Positions 46,673 to 58,796 of a stretch of 64,000 bases of DNA are shown one piece after another. The notes beneath the pieces are model-generated. The model had not been told where the DNA came from and made no database searches. It was given only the letters and a program-made list of their open reading frames with translations. The position numbers were made by a program, and so were the translations under genes. The stretch is from Escallonia rubra (lineage: Eukaryota; Streptophyta; Magnoliopsida; Escalloniales; Escalloniaceae), in contig JAVXUO010001110.1 of the NCBI GenBank assembly GCA_033065855.1, forward strand, positions 620,001 through 684,000, given 5' to 3'. The first letter of the stretch is position 1; each line of letters opens with the position of its first letter.

Positions 46673-48279
46673 TAAAAATCATAAAATTTTTATTTGACCA
46701 CTTGAATGGATTTCGTAATATAACTATGTTATGAATAACCATATATAAAAAACATATGAAAGAAGAATATGAATTTCTTCGAATGTCAAAATTATAAGCG
46801 AGACTTAAAAAATGTTTTCCGTACAATAAGACGTTAGATGATTATAAGGAAAATTCTTGAAGTGTTGACCCTATCTTATGATATATTAGTAACAAAAAGA
46901 AGTGGAGCTTAATAACGTTTTATTAGAAAGAATGTCATCAAATATTGCAGATGAGATATAAAAAAGGAAAAAAAGATAACACAAAAATAAATTTGGTTAC
47001 AAATAAGAAGATTGAAGAAGTAAGATATAAAAAAAAAATAGGTTTACCTTAGGTAATTTTTTCTATGTAAAGATACGGTGAATAACATGGAATCATCAAA
47101 TTTTACAACAACTAAGAAATGCACTAAAACTCTTCTTCCACCGAAACTTTTTTTTTTCTTGAATCGATACTGGCGTCCCTGAATCTTCCAATTCTCTGGC
47201 CAATTATTTTCTCTCTAAAACTTTAAATACTACATAATGAGAAAACTAAAATCTTGAAAAGATGCACCAAAACATGGACAAAAAAGAACAAGATCAAAAG
47301 CGAAGGCCGCCTAACATCATTTAATTGTGAAACATGTTTTCTACATAACATTCAATACGACAAGCAAAATATGTAGATCGATTCACAGTGAGTATTCAAG
47401 ATAAATGATGTTGTGTGAAAGAAACACATAAAGCTTTTATCAAAATAAAAAGAAAAAAAGAAGAAACAACAAAAGTTAACGAGTGCCAAAAAACACTTGC
47501 GATGATGAGTGGATTCATCCTGTTGAACAAAAGAAAGGATGACATGGATTAGACAATTTTAACATATATGTAAGTCAAAGAGGAAATATTGCAGTTAGTT
47601 AATTTGGAGCGATTCAGGTAGAGATTTTAGGAGACTAATTGAAAAAAGATGACGATGTTAAGAGTTTCAATTGAAAGAAAAATCAGTTAAGGCTAATATG
47701 TGTAAATGAAAATCTTCAATCATTCATTTGAATGACTAAATTTTAGGGATATAATTCCATAAGTGAATATATTAGAGGAGATTTTTTTAGTCCACATGAC
47801 AAGAAAAGAAAGTGTCCACCTAGGCGATGAGGTGGATACATTCTCTCTGTTTCAACTTTCATATATGTATAATTAGATTAGATTTCAGCACCATATTTGA
47901 CTCCATATGCGCTTAGATTATCTCCTAAAGGAATACAAGTTATATTTACAATGAAATGTGGACATGTATGAACATTTGAAAATTTGAATATCCACGTACA
48001 ATTCTAATTCTTTTAGTAGGAGAGAGATTTTTTTTTTGAATAATAATAGACACACACACATATATATGTATGTATGTATAAGATTGCATAACAGCTAAGT
48101 TACACCAAGCTTATAAAATATATATACATATATATGACATCCATATCCTCTAGCACAACAATATAGAGTTTTCAAAGAAAAGGTACATAAAAAAATTAAA
48201 GAGCATACTATAAAAGCCAAAAAATTAACCCGAAACAAACTCCAACAAAAAAACTTTTTTTTTTTGTTGTGTTTTTTCT

Positions 48280-51200
48280 CCTAAGCAGAGAAGAGCTGAT
48301 AGTTCATGCCTGCTAGCAAGAGTATACTAGGCACTAGGCGCAGAAGAGTTGATTTATGCCTAAGCATAGAAGAGCTGATAGCTCATTTTGCAACTTCCAA
48401 GTAGAACAAACCTTCTAACGATAGATGCCTGCTAGCAAGAGTATATACCAAGCACTAGGCGCAAAAGAGTTGATCTATGTATACCCACATATGAAAGCTC
48501 TGTAGGCATACACTTGCTCCCCACCCCACCAAGTATTCATACCACTTAGTGGTTTTACTCTTGGTAGGTGCTGAAGGAGCTACTTAGTGATGCTGATTAT
48601 GGGGATCAAACAGCTTGGTCTGTTGGGCTTCATTTTCTCCGCATAAGCAGTAACTTCAACTAGTTTTGTTCCAGTAGGCAAGCAAAGCATGTCGTGACCG
48701 TTTGCAATTTTTATACATCCTGGTGGGCGTTGACTCCGAATCTCCGATGGAAACCAATGGATATTTGACTGGGTTGAAGCACTAGCTAAACATGTATTCA
48801 AGGCATAACATATAGCTTGTTATATTTGACTGGGTAGCTAAACATGTATTCAAGGCATAACATATAGATTCTTTCTCCTGATAATCCACCGAAAATGCAT
48901 CTTCATAGACGACAAATTTTAGATGGATTATCAGGAGAAAGAATCTACTCAAAATGGTAAAAGTAAAAAGTTAACATAAGAAGCTTGTGACAGGAGCAAC
49001 TTGGTTCATTTATTTGCATGCTTGGTGGTCTATCTGCTGTGAGTCATGCTGATCGTGAAGTTCCCACACTGTTTCACATCCAACTTCATGATAATGTCAC
49101 GATGGGGTTATACTGTACCAAAACGAGCTACTCACTTGAAATACCAGACCAAGCAACTCATATAGAACATGGAGCTCTACTCATTAGAGGTATTTGAACT
49201 GCAACTCCCATCCAGGTTCAGGTGGATTGGCTGTATTCTTATGAAAATTTGTAGGCATACTTCATAGCGAGTTCTTAGAAGCCGTCTTTCTAAATCATTG
49301 GCTTGTACTTGTGTTAATTGACTAAAAGTTGGTACTTTTAGAAATCAATCAAATAAATAATAACAAGGCACCAAATGAAAAGAAGGGAAAGTGTGGAAGG
49401 AAATCCAGAGGTATATATATATTTTTTAGTGAAAGTAAATGAATATCAATATAATCCGTGTTCATTTTCTGACTAGTTTTTTTTTTTTATAAGAGAATTG
49501 CATTGATAATAGAAAAAGAGTGTCCAGCCTTAAGGCCATACAAAGAGTTACATAAATAAAACAACACGGTTAGGCTATACATGCCTGTAAAAAATAACGC
49601 ATATCACACATATCTATGAGTAAAAGCATCACAGCAAACAAAAGAGGCTATCTCCAAGCACTGTCATCAACCCAGTCCTAGTAGACGGTAGTACGGGCAT
49701 GACACGCAAACCTAGCAAGGGAACGTGCTTCCTTCAAAAGATGGGGATCCGGCTTAGCAATGCTGAAATGATGGTAGTCAGTTACAATATAAAAAAAATC
49801 ATAGATGATGGGCGCCACCGTGTCTAAGATATCCTCAGATCCTACCATCTGATCAAGGAGAAAACAAGACTCAGTAAGAACTCTTATATGTAAAAATCTT
49901 TTTTGAAGTGCCCAAGTAGTGCTATAAGAAGACCATGCGTTAAAGAAGTATAATTGTCTGACGACAAAGTAGAGAAAGCTGCGGAGGCACATCTGGAGTT
50001 ATTTACGTAGCAAGATAAACCAATACCCGCCCGGAGACGATTATTATCAAAACACGAATGAATGACCATGGTAGCAATGCGGGGGTTCAAGCAACCACAA
50101 AGCGTAGGGGCAGCATGAACAATGATTGGACCAGACCTGAACCCCGGAGCAGATGATTGAGTTTTGGTAGGGCTTATTGGTTGTGGTAGAGAACGTGGAG
50201 AGGTTGGTAGTCTAGAAAGGCCAGAATGGAAAGAATTTGTGTAAGAAAGAATTTGTGTTATAATAACCGAAGGGTTGAAGGGTATATTGCGGAAAACAAG
50301 ATTGTTTCTATGTAACCAGATGAACCAAAAAGTGACGAAAAAGTATATAGAGCTTAGGACATTGGAGTTTCTGGAAAAGGAACCAATCCAAGCAATAAGC
50401 CATTCTCTTCCAGAACACGGAATTTCATCGGTGTGAATACCAAGAGGTATATCAAACCAAATAGGTCGAACAGAGAGGCATTCCAAGAAGAGGTGGTTTG
50501 GATCTTCACAGTGAAGATCACACAAAGGGCAGGTATCAATAGTTTGAATGTTGAGTCTTTTCAAGTTCGATAAGGTGGGAAGCCGATCCCATAGGATCTG
50601 CCAGATCAAGAAGCAAATCTTAAGAGGTAAAGGCAGTTTCCATAGCTTTTTCCAGATTCGGGCAGAGGAAGTACTGGGTGGGTATGGTAACTTCCTATCC
50701 GAATCTAGCTCCAAAGATTTTGCATTATAAAGCATGTAATAGGCTGAGGAAACTGTAAACTCCCCATGTACCGCTTTCCCCCAGACTAGTTGGTCATCAA
50801 AATCTAGCTCCAAAGATTTTGATTCCGTGCGTTGCACACGAAACAATATGTAAAAATCATAAATTTTTTATTTGACCACTTGAATGGATTTCGTAATATA
50901 ACTGTGTTATGAATAACCATATATAAAAAACATATGAAAGAAGAATATGAATTTCTTCAAATGTCAAAATTATAAGCGAGACTTAAAAAATGTTTTCCGT
51001 ACAATAAGACGTTAGATGATTATAAGGAAAATTCTTGAAGTGTTGACCCTATCTTGTGATATATTAGTAACAAAAAGAAGTGGAGCTTAATAACCTTTTA
51101 TTAGAAAGAATGTCATCAAATATTGTAGATGAGATATAAAAAAGGAAAAAAAGATAACACAAAAATAAATTTGGTTACAAATAAGAAGATTGAAGAAGTA

Positions 51201-52470
51201 AGACATAAAAAAAAAATAGGTTTACCTTAGGTAATTTTTTTCTATGTAAAGATACGGTGAATAACATGGAATCATCAAATTTTACAACAACTAAGAAATG
51301 CACTAAAACTCTTCTTCCACCGAAACTTTTTTTTTTCTTGAATCGATACTGGCGTCCCTGAATCTTCTTCCAATTCTCTGGCCAATTATTTTCTCTCTAA
51401 AACTTTAAACACTACATAATGAGAAAACTACAATCTTGAAAAGATGCACCAAAACATGGACAAAAAAGAACAAGATCAAAAGCGAAGGTCGCCTAACATC
51501 ATTTAATTGTGAAACATGTTTTCTACATAACATTCAATACGACAAGCAAAATATGTAGATCGATTCATAGTGAGTGTTCAAGATAAATGATGTTGTGTGA
51601 AAGAAACACATAAAGCTTTTATCAAAATAAAAAGAAAAAAAAGAAGAAACAACAAAAGTTAACGAGTGCCAAAAAACACTTGCGATGATGAGTGGATTCA
51701 TACTGTTGAACAAAAGAAAGGATGACATGGATTAGACAATTTTAACATATATGTAAGTCAAAGAGGAAATATTGCAGTTAGTTAATTTGGAGCGATTCAG
51801 GTAGAGATTTTAGGAGATTAATTGAAAAAAGATGACGATGTTAAGAGTTTCAATTGAAAGAAAAATCAGTTAAGGCTAATATGTGTAAATGAAGATCTTC
51901 AATCATTCATTTGAATGACTAAATTTTAGGGATATAATTCCATAAGTGAATATATTAGAGGAGATTTTTTTAGTTCACATGACAAGAAAAGAAAGTGTCC
52001 GCATAGGCGATGAGGTGGATACATTCTCTATGTTTCAACTTTCATATATGTATAATTAGATTAGATTTCAGCACCATATTTGACTCCATATGCGCTTAGA
52101 TTATCTCCTAAAGGAATACAAGTTATATTTACAATGAAATGTGGACATGTATGAACATTTGAAAATTTGAATATCCACGTACAACTCTAATTCTTTTGGT
52201 AGGAGAGAGATTTTTTTTTTTGAATAATAATAGACACACACACACACACATATATATGTATGTATGTATAAGATTGCATAACAGCTAAGTTACACCAAGC
52301 TTATAAAATATATATACATATATATGACATCCATATCCTCTAGCACAACAATATAGAGTTTTCAAAGAAAAGGTACATAAAAAAATTGAAGAGCATACTA
52401 TAAAAGCCAAAAAATTAACCCGAAACAAACACCAACAATTTTTTTTTTTTCTGTTGTTGTTTTTTTTCTC
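48280..52470. repeat. Tandem segmental duplication, copy 2 (~4.19 kb)
   Basis: Same order and content as copy 1. Differences include an extra repeat of CATGTATTCAAGGCATAACA around 48785-48868, GATAATGTCAC near 49090, an extra 16 bp in the LINE near 50233, and longer (CA)n and poly-T tracts near 52230 and 52440. It ends in TTTTTTTCTC at about 52470, as copy 1 does before its junction. Confidence 0.95.
49477..50850 (-). mobile_element. 5'-truncated LINE fragment in duplication copy 2
   Basis: Counterpart of the copy 1 fragment. Here a 320-codon frame (50846-49884) runs from the pre-zinc-finger region through CPLCDLHCEDPNHLFLEC into the RNase H-like region (CGCLNPRIATMVIHSCF, SLTHGLLIALLGHF) without interruption. 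Poly(A) is seen as plus-strand T's at 49477-49488. It is less damaged than copy 1, so it better represents the state before duplication. Confidence 0.85.
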
Positions 52471-53131
52471 CTTTTTTCTTTTCTTTTATTTTGTATTTTT
52501 TGAAGCGAATCCAAAAGAACAACCAGGTGGCAAACACCTAGGCTTACCTCTCAGCCTAGCAATCAACGTGAATCACAAAAGTTAACATAGCCTTGTGAAC
52601 TAGACACTTGTCCACCCAAGATCCAAGTCCCACTGTCAACACACACACACACGCGCGCATAGCACGCCATCGCAACAGCACCATGGTACCGACTGTCCGG
52701 GTAACTGTTTCACCCACTGCTGGACCCTGCCATCGAACAGACTCACCATCATCCAAGAAACCACCACCACCAACAACAATCCCACAACTCCACCACCACG
52801 ACGCCCGACGCAAGATCGCAAGTCATGCGCCCAGCACTAGCAACCCCACTACTGGGAACCTTCAAAACCTGCCACTACAGCAGTACCCACCACCACCAAA
52901 TCAAATCCAACTAACCTTTCTTCGAGGGGTAGGGGGGGGGGGGCAAGTAGGAGATCAACTAGGGGGTGGGAAAGACAACCCTAGATGAACAAAAGTCTTT
53001 TTTTTAATAGACTCACCAGCATCTCCAACCCGGCAGCACAACACTAACCAAAGCCTAGCATAACTCTCCACCAACGTGGCGACCCACAACTATTAAATAA
53101 AAGTCAACCAACCTTTCTAACAAAAGAGTTA
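52471..53131. other. C-rich, CCACCACC-containing DNA of unknown origin
   Basis: Begins with a T-rich tract, then proline-codon-like CCA repeats and a (CA)n/(CG)n stretch near 52640. A 126-codon open frame (52608-52988) is low-complexity and unconvincing. The same type of sequence resumes after the hAT element at 54848-55130, so the hAT probably split it. Confidence 0.45.
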
Positions 53132-53139
53132 AGAATCCC

Positions 53140-54839
53140 TAGAGTTGTCAAAAGGGCCGGGCGGCCCGCGAGTTAGCCTGACCCGGCTCATTTTTGGCTC
53201 GGGCTGGCTCGACCCTGTAGGTGAACAGTAGCAACCCAATAATTTAGGACTTTGGACCAGGCTGAAGCATTCCCAGAAATTATCCAGGCCCGGCCCGGCC
53301 CTAAAAAGCCCGGGTCAGGCCCTAAAAACGGGCTGGCCCCAAATCGGCCCATTTTTTAGGCCCTGACCTGGTATTGGCCCTCTTCACAGATCTGCTTCTC
53401 CTCTCTTTTTTCCTCTTCACTCTTCAGCCTTTCTTTACCTCACCCACCACCATCACACCTACAGCCACCATAACTTTACCCACGGCCACCCTCAATAATC
53501 ATCCCTGCAACCAGCCACTACTACTCCGGCCAACCATCACCGCACCCATGGCCAAACGCCACCATACCCACACAATCAATATACAACCAATCTCCACCAT
53601 CGACAGATCTGATAAAAGAAAAAGAAGGAAATGCATATAGATCTCTTGGCGTCTCTGGTGTGGTGACGACGATGCTCACAAGGTGGTGACGGCGGTGCTA
53701 AGTGTGGGCATCGATGTCGTGTCGTCTTTTAAGCGGCAGTAGCCAGCAGTGAAGGCTTTTGCCGTCAGATCCCACCGCCACCATTGCCTACCATCAACCT
53801 CGGCCCTGTGAATCTAATCTCTTTCCTTTTTATGCTTCATTTTTTTCCAATGGGAAGAACCCTTTTTGATTTACATTGGTTTTCTTATCTAGTGTTTTTC
53901 CGCTGATTTGTTTGGTTATCTCGGTTAGGTTAGAAAGTGCATGTACATACTTCAGTGATGCACATATAGCAAATATGGTGGTTGAGAGTTGTGCAGGCCT
54001 TAGGCTCTGGTGATCTTGGCTTTCGATAATGTCCCTTTTTAGTTTCCTTTCTTCATGGGGGAGTAGTGGATGTTTATCTAACTTTCTTTTGCTGACTTAT
54101 CGACTAGTTCTGCATATGTACGCACGAGCGTCGCTGCAGTTGATACCCTTTGGTTTACCTTGGGTAAATGCCACCAATTGGTTCTGTTGATCTACCAATT
54201 GTGCAGTTTCTTCACTGATTGACAGTACACGGGCTCATGGTTGCTATTAGGCTTGCCGGAGATCTGAGCTGAGGAGGTTATTTGGTTTCTTGTTGTAGGA
54301 GTTTTGGGTTTATTTGATTTTGTTGGGTTTACTTTTATTCAACTTTCTGTTAATTTTAAAACTTGTTAGTTTTTTTTATATCTATGATGGTGTTAATCAA
54401 TGCCTGTAATTTGCTATGATATTCATATTGTTGGTAGTCACCAATATTAATTATGTTTACCTTCATTATTTTGAGTTTGCTTGTTGTTCAATCATTTCCA
54501 GTACTTGAGTCCTTATCCCTTTTTTTCGATATTTCCCATGTTTAACATTGTTATTTATAGTTATCATGGCTTGTCAATTGGATTATATGTGTAGTTTTTA
54601 AGGGTAGAGCCTTATATTCATTCATTGTTGGAAATGCAACACAAAACTGGGGGAAAAAAAATAGGCCTAGGCCCAGCCCTAAAGTTAGGGCCTAGGGCTT
54701 GGGCCTGGACAGGGCATCCATTTCCTAGCTTTGGGCCCAGCCTGATCTCCGAGGCCCGAAGCCCTAAATGGCCTGACCCATTTTCTGGCCCGCTGGGCCC
54801 TGGCTGAGCCGACCCAAGCCCGACCCTTTGACACCTCTA
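53140..54839. mobile_element. hAT-type element, 1.7 kb
   Basis: Ends are TAGAGTTGTCAAAAGGGCCG and, reversed, TAGAGGTGTCAAAGGGTCGG. An identical octamer, AGAATCCC, flanks it (53132-53139 and 54840-54847), as expected for hAT. The subterminal regions are packed with GGCCC/GGGCC motifs for ~200 bp on each side. The interior (53380-54620) looks like a UTR or intron, with CT-rich then T-rich DNA and no transposase, so it is non-autonomous. Confidence 0.9.
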
Positions 54840-54847
54840 AGAATCCC

Positions 54848-56173
54848 TTTTGACCAGACCCACTAACCTCTTTAACCTGGAGGCATCACCACGCTCACCA
54901 ACCCAAAAGAGCTCCACCCCTTGTTGATAGCAATTCACCCCACCACATGAACACCTAAAAGCCCGTCACCGCTGCACACTTTGACGCCCATCGCAACTTG
55001 CAGCCCCTAACCTTAGGCATCTCAATATAGACACAAGGAGCCCCAAGACAGAAATTAGAACAAGCAGACGAGAACTAAACATAGAATCAATCAACCTACA
55101 TACCACGCCACCACGTGTCAGAGAAAACCGGTTTGAAGGAAATGATTTATTCTTTTTCGAATAGAAAGAAGAGAAAGTTATTATGGTTGCTCAGTTGTCA
55201 TCAATAATAGGATAAAAAGTTTAAGAGAGGAAAAAAGAGAAGGATAAGGACGATTAAAACCAATACTCCCTAAATTCAAAGCACGATTTTTACCAATTCA
55301 AACAAGCTAATGCCATTGTCATCTCATATTCTTGTATTATCCTAAAGACTTAATAATACCCAAAATGTCCAGGGACAGAGGTTGTGTACAGAACTTAGAT
55401 TCTTCTTGGGAACTATGTAAATCAAGAAACGTTTCTTTAATTGTGAAAGCATCACATTCCGAGTCCATACCGGATTCGAAGGATGTGCTCACCTAGTGGG
55501 AGAGAGGCAGCTTGCTCTGAAACTCAGATTGTAATTTTAAGGGTTCTTGGTTTGTGGGGAACTAACAATGTTTTGTTGGATATAGAATTTTTGTGAAAAA
55601 GGGGTTAATGGGGGATGGAGGTTGTTGTAGTGGAGGTATGGCGAGATGTTGGCGGATTTGGTGGTTGTCTTGAAAGAAAGGCTTAGGCTAAAAGGGCGAG
55701 GAAGAAGACTGATGTATTGACATGTTTACCCCACCAAAACAACCACGTGAGGGGCATATGGATACGACAACTACGATCTTGTATCCAAATGTAACATTAT
55801 GTGTACATCAGAGTGCTATGTGATATCTGAAACATTTTGGGTAAGTGAGATGACGAATGTAAATCTTAAGAAATTATTTATAATTTAACCCACCTATAAT
55901 CCCTAATTGTCACACGATGTTTCTAGGTAGTGTAGCAATATAAGTCATTTACATACCAATTGTGTTAACAAAAAGAGAAATATGCGACAGTCTATAAAAT
56001 CTTTTATTTTGATTGACAATGAAGAAAGTGTTGTGTCTATTTTCATACTATATCATATATTCTTTTATCTCAATTAATTGTTCTAAAGGTGAATGACTAA
56101 AGATTTTTAACAGCTAATAATAATAATATAATAAAACATAAATAAGCTTAGAAAGTGAAAATAGAAATTCACA
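54848..56173. other. Intergenic DNA
   Basis: 54848-55130 continues the C-rich sequence interrupted by the hAT. The rest is AT-rich with no recognised gene. Confidence 0.5.
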
Positions 56174-56610
56174 ACAAACAATTTGAAATTTTAGGGTCGG
56201 CCGCTCCTTCTTCTCTCTACTTTCTCTCTCTAGAAGAACATCCATAAACTGCTCCAACGCCGCCGGGGGAGGGGGTTGAGATGCTCTTCCTCCCCTCTCC
56301 CCCACCACCCATCTCTCTCCTTCTCAGTTTCTAGCCTCCCCTGACCATATTTTCCTCTCAAGCCCAGCCACCAACAATTCCGTAGCCCGGCTGCTTGATC
56401 GTTTCTCACGCCCGCCCATATACGACGATGTCACTGCCCAGCAGCTTCACTGCCACCATGGATTCCACGATCAAGCTCTCGACCTCTCTCTCCATGGCCT
56501 CCACTTTACTTTAATTTCTTTCTTCCATATTTCAGTTACATCTTATTCCAAGTGGAAGTGTAGCTAGATCTGTGTTCTCTCGGATTTTATTCTTGTTTGA
56601 TTTTAGTTTT

Positions 56611-57835
56611 TGAAACCAAAAAGATAACCCTAGAGGGGGGGGGGTGAATAGGATTTTAAGACTACTTTAAAAATTAACAAACAACAAACCTCAATCTCAA
56701 TAACTTAAAAAGCAAACTAACCAATCTCAACACAAATGTAAAACGATAATGTAAAGAGAGAAGGGTTTAGAGATACTTGACAAGGAGATTTAAATGGTTC
56801 GGCTTGATATACCCAAAGCCTACGTCCACCCCTTCAAGGAAGTCCCTTGAAAGGCCCTAGAATCCACTAGTATGATCTTCCTTACGGGTCAAGATCGAAC
56901 CTCTTACAATCCCTTGATGCTATGCCCACATCAAGAACAAGCTTTGACAATCCCAAAGCTCCAAAGCTTGACAACCCCAAGCTTTGATACAAGAACCTTT
57001 AGATGAAGAATTGTGTACAAGATTTCACTCTCAATAAGTAGATGAGTACAAGTTTAAGCACTAGAACAAGAGAGGTGAATGTATGATGACTTATGAAAGT
57101 GTATATCTCTCAAGTGTAAACTCACAATAAATGCTCTCTTGAAATGGATGAGAAAACAATGAAAACCAAGAGAGATTGAACAATTGCTTTGATCTTTGAG
57201 AATATGAAAGATAAGAGAGCTTTGAATGCAATTGATGAATCAAAACTAAGCCCAAAATGAGTATTTATAGAGTTGGAAATTAATATGACCGTTTGGAGTT
57301 AGGTAGGGCATTTATTGCGCCAAACGGTAAATACAGTCGACTGTAATGCACCATTGCAGTCGACTGTAATGCCAAAGTAGCTGTTGGAAATTCAAATTTC
57401 CAACTTTCAGTCGACTGTAATCCAAATGCAGTCGACTGTAATAGGCTACTGGAAGTATTGCAGTCGACTGCATTCCAATGCAGTCGACTGTAATACCTCA
57501 CTGCCCAACTTGCAGTCGACTGCATTCCAGAAAATGCAGTTTCCTAGTTTTTAAAGAATGAAAACTTTTATGCATGCAAGGGAAACCTATGGGCAAGTTC
57601 TAGGTATACAGTCATCGTAACGATCATCTCTCTAAATCTAGTTTACAAAGAAGGAAATAAAAGTATTGTAAAATACGATCGACGAAGTTCTTCTTTGGAG
57701 CGATCCGTTGAGTGTCTTTGATCGATTTGCTCGTCTAGATGTCCGTTTGCATGAGTATAAGATTGTACCTATTTCTTCATCAACTCAATGCAAGTTAGAC
57801 AACATAATTGTCAATGTTAGTTTATCATCAAAACC
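56611..57835 (-). mobile_element. Solo LTR (Copia-like) in minus orientation
   Basis: Read on the minus strand it begins about TGGTTTTGATGATAAAC, has a TATA-like CTATAAATAC (plus 57261-57270), and ends with a CCCCCCCC tract (plus 56636-56645), then CTAGGGTTATC and TTTCA. This end structure is typical of SIRE/Maximus-type Copia LTRs. No internal region or second LTR is seen, so it is a solo LTR. The exact ends and the 5-bp duplication are unresolved. Confidence 0.65.
57334..57522. repeat. Seven copies of the palindrome CAGTCGACTG
   Basis: Perfect 10-bp palindromes start at 57334, 57357, 57408, 57429, 57461, 57481 and 57513, upstream (in minus orientation) of the LTR TATA-like box, i.e. in the U3 position. 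Most are followed by TAAT or CATT. Confidence 0.95.
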
Positions 57836-58606
57836 AACTATAATCCTCGGTTAAATAACCGTAGGGTTAACAGTCTTGTTTCTCCCTTATTGCTTCTGTT
57901 CTTCTGGGGGGTTTTTTTGGGGGGGGGGGAGGAGGACGGGTTTTTTTGGGTGAAGTTTCTGTTAGTCTTTGTTTTCTCTCTTTTGTTCTTTTTGTGGGTG
58001 TTGGGGTAAGGGTTTGAGGTCGGGGAAGATAGTGGGAGAAGTGGGGTGAAAAGATTGGATCTTTTGGCTTGTGAAGAACTGGGGCTTTGACGATGCTTTT
58101 TCAGGTTTTCACCGGATTTTGGAAAAGTGGTGCAATCCAGTTTACCGGATTTTGCAGCAGTGGTGCTATGTTGAAAGGACTGGATATGACTTTCTGTCCC
58201 CATTAAAGAAAGTCTTGGATGTTGGGCAGAGAAGCTAGTATTGGGCAGATTACCTAGTTACTCTTTTTGACCTTAGAGAGAGATCTAGGATAATTTACTT
58301 TATTCTAATATTTGTATTTTTTTTTTAAAAAAAAAGTAGGTGTAGTACTTTTAGATCCATCGAGGCGAGTTTCTTGATGTTACGTGTATTGTTTTAGTGT
58401 AGATTTATCGAGGTGAGTTTCTTGATATTACGTGTATTGTTTTAGTGTAGATTTATCTGGTCTTCTTAGAAAGTAACTTAACTACTCATGTAACTAAGAA
58501 GATGTAGCGATACAGGAAAGTAGCTTGCCTACTCTTGTAACTTGATTTGCATATTAATATCATCTTTATCCTGTTTAACCTAAAAAAAAAAATACAAATA
58601 ATTTGA

Positions 58607-58796
58607 CAATCCCATTTCCTTACATTCCCTCTTTGTTTCACATTCCAGTTTCACAAATAAGATAGGCCCTTGAGAACATCAACCGCCCAACGCCCTAATA
58701 TGCCGTCCCGGCCTCATCGGGGGTGCATGTCGGGGCTCTCACTAAAACCCTAAACCCTAAGGATCATCACCCAGTTTTCACAAACCCCCCCAAAAC
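58607..58796. promoter_or_regulatory. Upstream region of the PPR gene
   Basis: A 190-bp gap between the retroposon's target duplication and the PPR start codon. Contains ACCCTAAACCCTAA at 58746-58759, a telo-box-like motif found in promoters of many plant translation and organelle-biogenesis genes. Its role here is inferred. Confidence 0.4.

Larger units (their letters stand above)
44197..48279. repeat. Tandem segmental duplication, copy 1 (~4.08 kb)
   Basis: Begins CCTAAGCAGAGAAGAGCTGA and ends in a T-rich tract directly before the same string at 48280. Contents in order: an internal GCCTGCTAGCAAGAGTATA repeat pair, an unidentified open frame (44392-44715, -), an inverted repeat at 44719-44798, a LINE fragment (45316-46672, -), and ~1.6 kb of AT-rich DNA. 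It differs from copy 2 at scattered bases and a few indels, so it is a recent direct duplication. Confidence 0.95.
56187..58593 (+). mobile_element. Poly(A)-tailed retroposon interrupted by a solo LTR
   Basis: A poly(A) run (58582-58592) after a 3' end (GCATATTAATATCATCTTTA) and a near-perfect 13-bp direct repeat, ACAAACAATTTGA (56174-56186) / ACAAATAATTTGA (58594-58606), mark target-primed retroposition. The body is non-coding as far as I can see; a ~48-bp tandem repeat lies at 58355-58455. It may be an internally deleted LINE or a retroposed transcript. Confidence 0.6.

Noticed and set aside
52608..52988. 126-codon Thr/Pro/His-rich frame
   Set aside because: Low-complexity CCA-rich DNA; the overlapping frames on the other strand are equally open.
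57334..57522. Possible CRISPR-like array of CAGTCGACTG units
   Set aside because: The unit is only 10 bp, spacing is irregular, and it lies in a plant LTR.
57838..58203. 121-codon minus-strand Ser/Lys/Pro-rich frame
   Set aside because: Low-complexity reading across poly-C/T tracts of a retroposon, opposite to its poly(A) orientation.
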